Shown here piece after piece: positions 56,350 through 64,000 of a stretch of 64,000 bases of DNA (positions are counted from its first letter, which is position 1; every line of letters starts with the position of its first letter). Both the position numbers and the translations under genes were made by a program. The notes beneath the pieces were generated by a model that ran no database searches, was not told where the DNA came from, and saw nothing but the letters and a program-made list of their open reading frames with translations. Origin of the DNA: Primulina eburnea (Eukaryota; Streptophyta; Magnoliopsida; Lamiales; Gesneriaceae); the NCBI RefSeq assembly GCF_022965805.1, contig NC_133103.1:32861635-32925634 (forward strand). Direction: 5' to 3'.

Positions 56350-56698
56350 TCTTGCATATTTTGGGGAAGATATTTTAGCATGCTTTGAGGTTCGATTTCA
56401 TGGTTTAGTGCAAGGGTTATCAAGGTCGTGTCATGGGAAATTATGGAATGTCCTAAGAAATGATTGAGCTTGAGAGTAAGCATGATAATTACGTCTAAGC
56501 TTTTCAAGTTAAGCCTTTGAATCCATGTTAGCATGTTGCAGCAATGACCCGATCGACGTCCAACGAATCCCTCGACGCCAAGTAAGTATTTCGACGTGCA
56601 AGAAAATATTTTTAAGTTTTTGAGGTATGATAATTGTCTCGTGACCAAATTATGAATGGGTTTGGAAGTCGGTGAACGTGGCCGAGGACCTCTCCACC

Positions 56699-56784
56699 CC
56701 GTTAAATTATGAACGGGTTAGATCGTGGTTGGAAAGCGTTAAATTATGAATGGGGACCAACCGGCCCGTTAAATTATGAACGGG
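56699..56784 (+). repeat. CCGTTAAATTATGAACGG hairpins in the TekA 5' LTR
   Basis: Three units share GTTAAATTATGAA at 56701, 56738 and 56768; the outer two have CCGTT/AACGG arms. They lie 630-710 bp from the LTR 3' end, the same place as the arrays in TekB, TekC and the solo LTR. Confidence 0.75.
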
Positions 56785-57089
56785 GATCTCATGTATGTGG
56801 CAGTGGATACGTACCTGTCAGCCCAGTAATGTTGTTTGTCTGATCAGGCATTTATTATGTTATGGGTCCCTTGCTTTGAAACATCCTCTACGTAAAATAA
56901 AGTCATGTATGTTTATGTACGTTCAGTTATGCAAGTATGCTTATGAAAGTTTTCAAGTTATGGAACGTCTATGTATGTACGTATGTTCAAGTTACGTGAT
57001 GCAAGTTCAAGTTTTAGTATTTACGCTCTATTTTAAAGTTGCATGCGGTTTTATTATGTAGTACTCGCTATTTTCCAGTTTATACGTGT

Positions 57090-57115
57090 TGAGTCTTTAG
57101 ACTCACTAGACTTGA
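57090..57115 (+). promoter_or_regulatory. Conserved LTR palindrome TGAGTCTTTAGACTCA in TekA
   Basis: A perfect 6-bp-arm inverted repeat followed by CTAGACTTGAT, 322 bp before the LTR end. Confidence 0.6.
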
Positions 57116-57414
57116 TCGAAGCAGGTGAGTATGTTGATGAGGAGATAGGAGGTGGGGACCAAGGGGCAGGCTTGGACTGAGCGAGAGGCTAACCCGAGGA
57201 CCGCCCACGTCATTTTATGATTTTAAGCATGAAAATATTTATACTATGATTTTATGTTTTGATGCGAGATGTTTTGAGCAAGCTTTTCTTTTAACAAAAT
57301 TTTTATTGGTGAATGGATGATGTAGTGACGACCGTAATGATTTTATTTTCGTATTCAAGAAAAATTTTAATTCTTCCGCAAATTTTAAGTTGCAAAAGTA
57401 CGGTACGTTACAGT

Positions 57415-57426
57415 TGGTATCAGAGC
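57415..57426 (+). other. TekA primer-binding site (initiator tRNA-Met)
   Basis: TGGTATCAGAGC two bases after the LTR end at 57412. Confidence 0.95.
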
Positions 57427-57645
57427 GGTGTTCTTGTAAAGGGTTACGCCAACTGCCAGTCGCATGAAGCTCACGAAGTCACACCTCAAGTCTGTAAGTT
57501 TAAAGTTTTGCATTATGTTACGTAGTAAGCATCAAGTTATGATTTCAGTATGTGCATGTTTTAAGTTTGATTTACGTGCATCATAAAATATTGATATATG
57601 TTCATGCATATTGGGTTTACGTGTGGGGTAATTTATTGGAACAGT

Positions 57646-58730
57646 ATGCCTCCTAGACGTGTGATCGACCATGAAACAAGAGATGAGGACAGAGAGCCTC
57701 GAGGGGAGAGAAGGGACGCTCCTCCACCTCCACCTCCACCGCCAGACATGCAGACACAGATGCTTGCAGGCATGACGCAGTTCTTTGCGCAGTTTTCGGG
57801 GAACCAGGCTACAGCAGCAGGTGCAGGGGCGAGACCCCAACCGGAAGCAGTGTACGAAAGGTTTAGGAGGATGAGTCCTAAGGAGTTTTCGGGTACCACT
57901 GACCCATGGTAGCCGAGGGATGGATTAAGTCCATAGAGGTAATCTTTTACTTTGTGGAACTGACCGATGCAGATAGGGTCAGATGTGCCACGTTCCTTCT
58001 GACAGGGGATGCCAGATTATGGTGGGAAAGTGCATCTGTGGCAGTTAACTTGCAGGCACTGCCATGGAATGGTTTCAAGGAGGTCTTTTAATCCAAGTAC
58101 TTCACTGAGGAGGTACGATCCAGACTCACCAGCGAGTTTATGACGCTGCGACAGGGAGACAGTAGCGTGGCAGAATTTGTTAGGAAGTTTGAGAGAGGGT
58201 GTCACTTTGTGCCCCTCATTGCAAATGATGTACATGCAAAGTTGAGGCATTTTCTGAATGGATTGCGGCCGATCCTGCGCCGCGATGTGAGAGTAGCTGG
58301 CCCTACTAGCTATGCGGTCACCGTGTCTAGAGCATTGCGGCAGAACAGGATCTGAGGGATATAGAGACGGACAGACAGGGCAAGAGGCCCTATCAGGCAC
58401 CACCGCAACACCAGCAGCAGCAGCATCAGAGGCCCCAGCTTAAGAAGCAGTATCAGGGGCCACCAGGGAAGAAGCCATATCAGGGACCCCCAAAGGGCAA
58501 GGGTCTAGTTCAGCAGCAGGGGGCGCCTCGGAAGCCCTGTAATTTTCCAATGTGTCCGAAATGCAATCGCCAGCATCCCGGTCAGTGCTTATGGGGATCC
58601 GGGAAATGTTTTAAATGTGGATCTAGTGACCACGTGTTGAAGGAATGCCCTCAGTGGAAGCAGCCAACCCAAGGGAGAGTATTCGCCATGCATGCTCAAC
58701 AGGCGAACCCAGACTCTACCCTTTTGACTG
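57646..58730 (+). pseudogene. gag: TekA gag, broken
   Basis: ATG at 57646 opens MPPRRVIDHETRDEDREP, then a Pro run, MQTQMLAGMTQFFAQFSGN and YERFRRMSPKEFSGTTDP. A frameshift follows at about 57903 and a stop TAA at 58089. The capsid block FERGCHFVPLIANDVHAKLR (about 58190-58250) precedes a second frameshift near 58336. The Gln-rich linker and the intact zinc knuckle CFKCGSSDHVLKEC (about 58607-58650) follow. The last codon is split at 58730 before GT. TekA, TekB and TekC share this layout. Confidence 0.9.
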
Positions 58731-58894
58731 GTAATTTATTTAATTCAGTACAGTATTGAATTCTTTGCCTTGCATGTTTAATTTTAATTGGGAATATTAG
58801 TGTTTTAGTTGGAATTGTGGGTGTCTTTTGTTGCTTAAGGTTTATGGTAGAATTTTTGGGATATAAGTTGGTTTGTTGCGCTAACGCGTCTTAG
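58731..58894 (+). other. Putative intron at the TekA gag-protease junction (164 bp)
   Basis: The segment begins GTAATTTATTTAATTCAG and ends GCGTCTTAG. Removing it joins the gag tail STLLTG in phase 1 to NIFIKRLATTTLIDSGATHS. The unspliced frame stops at about 58757. The position is identical to those in TekB and TekC. Confidence 0.65.
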
Positions 58895-61800
58895 GAAATA
58901 TTTTCATAAAGAGATTAGCCACGACGACGCTAATAGATTCAGGAGCCACTCACTCCTTCATATCGGAGACTTTTGCTAATCATTTTGGACCTTAAGTCCA
59001 TAGGCCTAGACGTGAACTTTTCAGTAATAGTCTCATCATGAGAAGAGCTGTTAGCTACCAGTGTGGTCAGAGATATCGATCTAGAACTGCATGTCCACCT
59101 CGTGTATGCAGATTTGATTATTCTGCCGATGCCAGAGTTTGACATTATTTTGGGAATGGACTGGCTGACAAAGAACATGGTCCTGATTGACTTCCAGAAA
59201 AGATCAGTATTGGTTAGGCCGTTGGGCATGGAACAATTTCTATTTGAGCCAGACAGATGGAGAAGCTTCCCTCGCATGATTTCGTGCATGCAGGCGAGGA
59301 GACTAATTTCTAAGGGGTGTCGGCTTTCTTGACCAGCATCATAGCAGCACCTGACATGCCCACTCCATCGCTGTAAGATGTGCCAGTAGTCAGAGACTTC
59401 CCAGACGTCTTTCCTGACGACGTCACAGGCCTTCCACTAGAGAGAGAGGTGGAGTTTGCAATCGATCTCATGCCAGGCACAATGCCAATCTCTAAGGCAC
59501 CGTACAGATTAGCTCCAGCTGAAATGTTAGAACTCAAGCAGCAGATCCAGGAGCTTCTCGACAAGGAATTCATCCGCCCCAGTTTCTCACCGTGAGGCGC
59601 ACAAGTGCTGTTTGTAAAGAAGAAGGATGGGAGCATGAAACTGTGCATCGATTACCGTGAGCTAAACAAGGTAACGATAAAGAATAAGTACCCGTTGCCT
59701 AGAATCGAAGACTTGTTTGATCAGTTGCAGGGAGCTACCGTGTTCTCTAAGATAGATCTTCGATCAGGGTACCATCAGCTGAAAGTGAAGGATGCAGATG
59801 TCCACAAGACAGCTTTCAGGACCAGATATGGGCATTACGAGTTCTTGGTGATGCCATTTGGATTGACAAATGCTCCATCAATTTTCATGGATCTCATGAA
59901 CCGAGTATTTCAGCCGTTCCTCGATCAATTTGTCACAGTATTCATTGACGACATCCTTATATATTCGAAGATCCATGAGGAGCACAACCAGCACTTGAGG
60001 ACAGTTTTACAAATTTTGCAGAGTCGCAAGTTATTTGCGAAGTTTAGTAAGTGCGAGTTTTGGTTGCAGAAAGTTTCATTTTTGGGGCATATAGTATCTA
60101 GTAGTGGAATCGAGGTGGACCCAGCGAAAGTAGCAGCTGTCAAGGAATGGGTTGTGCCGAAGAATGCATCAGAAATCCGAAGCTTTTTGGGTTTAGCTGG
60201 TTACTACCGTAAGTTTATTAAGGGATTTTCATCCATAGCAGTGCCACTCACTTCACTAACCAAGAAAAATGCCAAATTTTTGTGGAGTGATGAATGTCTG
60301 AAGACCTTCGATACGTTGAAGCAAGCTCTCATTTCGGCGCCAGTTCTAGCCATGCCGACGGGGCAAGGTGATTTTGTGCTATACACTGATGCATCTAAGC
60401 TCGGGTTAGGCGCAGTATTGATGCAGCAGGGTCGGGTCATAGCTTATGCTTCCAGGAAGTTGAAAGTGCACGAGAAGAACTACCCGACGCACGATCTTGA
60501 GTTAGCCGCCGTTGTCTTCGCACTGAAAATTTGGAGACGCTACCTATACGGCGAGAAATGCCAGATTTTCACCGATCATAAGAGTCTCAAATATTTCTTC
60601 ACTCAGAAAGAGTTGAACATGAGACAGAGACGGTGGTTGGAACTTGTGAAAGATTACGACTGCGAAATTAGCTACCATCTCGGAAATGCTAATGTTGTCG
60701 CAGACGCTTTGAGCAAAAAAGTTGCCGTCATAGCTCAGTTATCAGCACAGAGACCTCTTCAGTCTGAGATCCAGAAGTTTGGTCTAGAGATTTATCGTGA
60801 GGGCAGAGCCCCTAGGCTGTCTAATCTGACAGTCAAATCTGATTTGCTAGACCGTATCCGAGCAGGTCAGTCTGCAGATGAGCAGTTACAGAAATGGAGA
60901 CTGAAAGATGAAGCCAAGGACAGTGCTTTGTATACAGTTTCAGACGGCATTGTGAGATACAGGGGTAGAATGTGGGTGCCTAGTGGTGGTTCGATCAGAC
61001 ATGATATTTTGACAGAGGCACACGCATCTCCGTATTCTATCCATCTAGGAGGTACCAAGATGTATATGGACTTACAGATTCTGTATTGGTGGCCAAGGAT
61101 GAAGAGAGACATCCGCAGGTTTGTGTCTGAATGCCTCACTTGTCAGCAGGTGAAGGCAGAACATCAGAGGCCAGCGGGATTGGTTAAGCCACTCCCCATC
61201 CTAGAGTGGAAATGGGAAAACATCACGATGGACTTCGTCATTGGACTGCCTAGATCAGTAAGGTCCTATAATGCCATTTGGGTTATAGTGGACCGACTCA
61301 CCAAGCCAGCGCACTTTCTGCCAGTAAAGACGACTTTCTCCATGACGCAGTATGCAGAGCTTTATATCAGGGAGATAGTCCGTTTACATGGGTTCCCAGT
61401 TTTGATTGTGTCCGACAGGGACCCGAGGTTTACGTCGTCCTTCTGGAAGAGCTTACATGCAGCCATGGGGACAAAGTTGCTGTTCAGTACAACTTTTCAC
61501 CCGCAGACAGATGTCCAGTCTGAGAGAGTGATTCAGATTTTAGAGGATTTGCTAAGAGCCTGCATGATTGATTTTTAAGGAACTTGGGAGTCTAGACTAC
61601 CTCTAGTGGAGTTCACATACAATAACAGCTTCCAAGCATCTATTGGTATGGCTCCATATGAGGCGTTGTATGGGAGGAAGTGTAAATCACCAATTCATTG
61701 GGATGAAGTTGGTGAAAGAGCGGAACTTGGTACAGAGATAGTTTAGCAGACTGCAGAAGTGGTGGTCAAGATTCGTGACAGAATGAAGACTGCTCAAAGT

Positions 61801-62210
61801 CGTCGGAAGAGCTATGCTGATAAGAGGAGGAGAGATCTCGAGTTTGCCGTTGGTGATCACGTTTTCGTCAAGATAGTATCTATGAAGGGTGTTATGAGAT
61901 TCAGAAAAAGAGGCAAACTGAGTCCGAGGTTCATTGGTCTGTTTGAGATTTTGGACAGAGTTGGGACACTAGCCTATCGTGTTGCCCTTCCGCCGAATCT
62001 GGCTGGGGTGCACAATGTGTTCCATGTCTCGATGCTGAGGAATTATTTGGCTTCTTAGACAGGCAAGAGCGTAGGCTCCGGAACAAAGTGACTAAGCTAG
62101 TCAAAGTCCGGTGGCTAAACCAATCAGTGGAAGAGGCCACATGGGAGTCCGAAGCAGATATGAGACTTCGCTACCCGGAGTTGTTCGGTAAGATTCAATT
62201 TCGAGGATGA
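58895..62210 (+). pseudogene. pol: TekA pol: protease, RT, RNase H, integrase with several lesions
   Basis: Protease starts with LIDSGATHSFIS (about 58933-58968), then a frame change near 58985 and a stop near 59332. RT begins after TGA 59596 (Trp expected). One open frame of 657 residues (59605-61578) then covers RT (FIDDILIYS near 59945), RNase H ([13 protein letters not shown] near 60382), the integrase zinc region ([22 protein letters not shown] near 61135-61160) and the core to AsP-Glu residues SDRDPRF and [12 protein letters not shown] at 61576 cuts it. The C-terminal block (61759-62050) has KRGKLSPRFIGLFEIL. A deletion of roughly 75 bp with frameshift at about 62056 removes the NPSHV-type stretch. 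The end lies at TGA 62208. Confidence 0.92.
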
Positions 62211-62234
62211 AATTGTTATAAGTGGGGGAGGAAC
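62197..62234 (+). promoter_or_regulatory. TekA pre-PPT hairpin and polypurine tract
   Basis: AATTTCGAGGATGAAATT (62197-62214) overlaps the pol stop. The polypurine tract AAGTGGGGGAGGAA (62220-62233) precedes the 3' LTR. Confidence 0.82.
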
Positions 62235-64000
62235 TGTAGTGCCCAAATTCAGTACCCGTATAATCCATGCATTTATTTAATTAGTAAATCCTTTAATTAA
62301 TTTTAAATGAGTTTTAGCCATGCATAATTTATGAAAATACCTTATTTTAAATTATTCATGTTTATGTGATATACATTAAAATGTTTTTCAGGTTTCATGT
62401 TTCAGACGTTTATTCGAGGCGGGATCGAGGAGTAGAGACCGGGGACGATTTTGGAAAAATTTAAAAGATGATATTTTATTTTAAGTTTAGGATGGGGAAT
62501 TTTAACTAAATTATTGAGTTTTAGTATTTTTAAGCCGAAATCATTTATTTAGTGATTTTAAGAGTTTAAAACTTTTAAAGTTAGCACTAGTGTGTGTTTA
62601 TTTTAATCTAGGGGTTTTGTTAAAGTAAATTGTAGGATTTTGATTAAAGTTAGTGGAGGGTTAAGTTTTTAATTAAGTTGCTGATTATTTATTGAGCAAC
62701 TTTCACCCTAATTACCTACACCTATACACGCACACACACGTTTTTCCACACACCAAACTCAGGCACACCACACACACAATCACGTGTCAGCTTTTAAAAT
62801 TTTGAGAGAAGAAGATAGCTAGGGTTCTTGTCTTTGTAGCAGCTATCCTTTCCTCTCTGAAATTCCAGCAAAGTTTTGTGGTGCTTTCTTCATAGAAAAT
62901 CGTCTCACGTTCGTCCCGGATCAACCTCGCATCCTTCTCAGCTTCGGTGACGTCGTTTCGGTAACATTTGATATCATAAGGCACGCATATTCTGTTCTTT
63001 CTGCATCGATACTGTCATATTATGTGTTGTGTTATTTTTATGTGTAAAAATTCATGGGTGACATTCGTCGTTTGAGCAGAAAATGGTTTGAATGCTTTTT
63101 TTAATACATTTTAGATCTGAAATCTCATAACTTACTGTTCTGTTGAAAACTGCGATTTTTCCGTCGGGATTTTAAGAAACTTTCAACTAGAAAATTGTAG
63201 AACTTTTTGATGCCTTCGATTTGATATAAAATTCGAGATTTGTGGATGAAAATTGAGTGAGTTATGGCGCTTTTCGTGGGACTGCTCAAACTGCAACTTT
63301 TACGAAAATTGTGTTCTTGAAGTTTCTATGTTGCAGGCTTCGTTGGGGATCGACGGGTGATTGTTGCTACGTCTAGGTATGATTAGTATTATGTTGGGAT
63401 GTTAATTGATACGTCGTTTAGTGTCGATAGGCGCTCGAATGCATTAGAAGTCGTAGGAAACAAATTGGTGTCAATTTCTACGTTTTGAATTGGAGGTGTC
63501 GTAGGGTGAACATCGTTGCTTTGGGTGGTTGTACGATTTTGGTTTGATGTTATGGCATGCTAGGATGGGTCTCGGGGTGTCGATTAATGGTACATGCAAT
63601 CGAGTCTAGGATGATAAGAATTGCGTGTTCAGAATTTTCGTGAATTTTAGATTTGCGCGGGTGCACAAACCCATACCCGAACCTCCACACGGGGTCCGTG
63701 CCTTTGTTCTTCCGGAGTGCCTTTTTCCAGAGTCTACACGGACCCCTACATGGACCTAAGCACGGGGTCCGTGTCTCCCCTTTTCTGAACACATATTTTA
63801 CAGTACCTACACGGACCCGGATCCGAACCTGGGCACGGGGTCCGTGTCTTGCATATTTTGGGGAACATATTTTAGCATGCTTTGAGGTTCGATGTCATGG
63901 TTTAGTGCAAGGGTTATCAACGTCGTGTCATGGGAAATTATGGAATGTCCTAAGAAATGATTGAGCTTGAGAGTAAGCATGATAATTACGTCTAAGCTTT
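62235..64000 (+). repeat. TekA 3' LTR, truncated by the window end
   Basis: It starts TGTAGTGCCCAAATTC and follows the 5' LTR with scattered substitutions to the end of the window (1766 bp). The hairpin cores start at 63688, 63761 and 63834, exactly 73 bp apart. The rest, including the palindrome and any TSD, is outside. Confidence 0.93.

Larger units (their letters stand above)
54749..57412 (+). repeat. TekA 5' LTR (2664 bp)
   Basis: It runs from TGTAGTGCCCAAATTC to CGGTACGTTACA. It contains the CACGGGGTCCGTG array (56203-56349), three GTTAAATTATGAA hairpins (56699-56784) and the palindrome TGAGTCTTTAGACTCA (57090-57105). Confidence 0.93.
54749..64000 (+). mobile_element. TekA: Tekay/Del-like Ty3 element, 3' LTR cut by the window end
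   Basis: The order is 5' LTR, primer site, gag, putative intron, pol, polypurine tract and partial 3' LTR. LTR divergence is clearly larger than in TekC, including a 12-bp indel in the hairpin array. Coding lesions are many (see gag and pol), so it is not autonomous. It is the closest relative of TekB in LTR and coding sequence. Confidence 0.93.

Noticed and set aside
56136..56467. Overlapping open frames with Arg/Thr/Gly repeats in the TekA LTR
   Set aside because: They are translations of the CACGGGGTCCGTG hairpin array in different frames; a similar frame occurs at 63653-63964.

Overview
This window reads as plant nuclear DNA, probably intergenic heterochromatin of a eudicot. I find no host gene, rRNA or tRNA gene, CRISPR array or prokaryotic signal. 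Almost every supported feature is an LTR retrotransposon or a fragment of one. Elements carry the plant primer-binding site TGGTATCAGAGC (initiator tRNA-Met), Ty3/gypsy or Ty1/copia gag-pol domains, LTRs of 0.9-3.3 kb and 5-bp target-site duplications (TSDs). Labels used below: TekA, TekB, TekC (Tekay/Del-like Ty3), GypD and GypF (other Ty3), CrmG (CRM-like Ty3), SireE and SireJ (SIRE-like copia), CopH (another copia).

Left part, 1-10.87 kb: a partial reverse-strand LTR (1-1386) with a 72-bp-period hairpin array; an old LTR-like stretch; a cluster of three SINE-like units (3.87-4.58 kb); TekB on the minus strand (gag to RNase H, with its 5' LTR at 7866-10298); and a low-confidence pararetrovirus-like remnant. 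TekC (10875-22354) is complete. It has 3275-bp LTRs that look about 99.5% identical and perfect TATGT duplications, but its gag is broken and its pol frame holds five nonsense codons.

Middle part, 22.4-54.7 kb: a nest. CopH has gag, protease and the start of integrase at 23.2-24.585 kb, and resumes in mid-integrase at 51.647 kb. The 27,056 bp between are flanked by TTAAT and are best read as one insertion, GypD (minus strand), which then received CrmG (24683-31740, TSD GCATC), GypF (31968-40581, 5'-truncated), SireE inside GypF (32522-38964, TSD TATTT), a solo LTR of the TekC family (44460-47523, TSD TAATG) and SireJ (49180-51056, truncated). TekA (54749 to beyond the window end) inserted into the 3' LTR of CopH.

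No element can encode a complete set of proteins, so any movement would depend on proteins supplied in trans. The most interesting signals are: a putative GT-AG intron at the same phase-1 position between gag and protease in TekA, TekB and TekC (164, 176 and 200 bp) but not in GypD; GC-rich hairpin arrays of 72 or 73 bp period in LTRs of otherwise different families; a palindrome at fixed distance (322-337 bp) from the LTR 3' end in four LTRs, with an upstream array of small hairpins whose place is kept while the sequence changes; and a polymerase frame in CrmG that runs 394 nt into the 3' LTR.

All identities and counts were made by eye from the sequence. Lineage names come from recalled family features, not from a database search.
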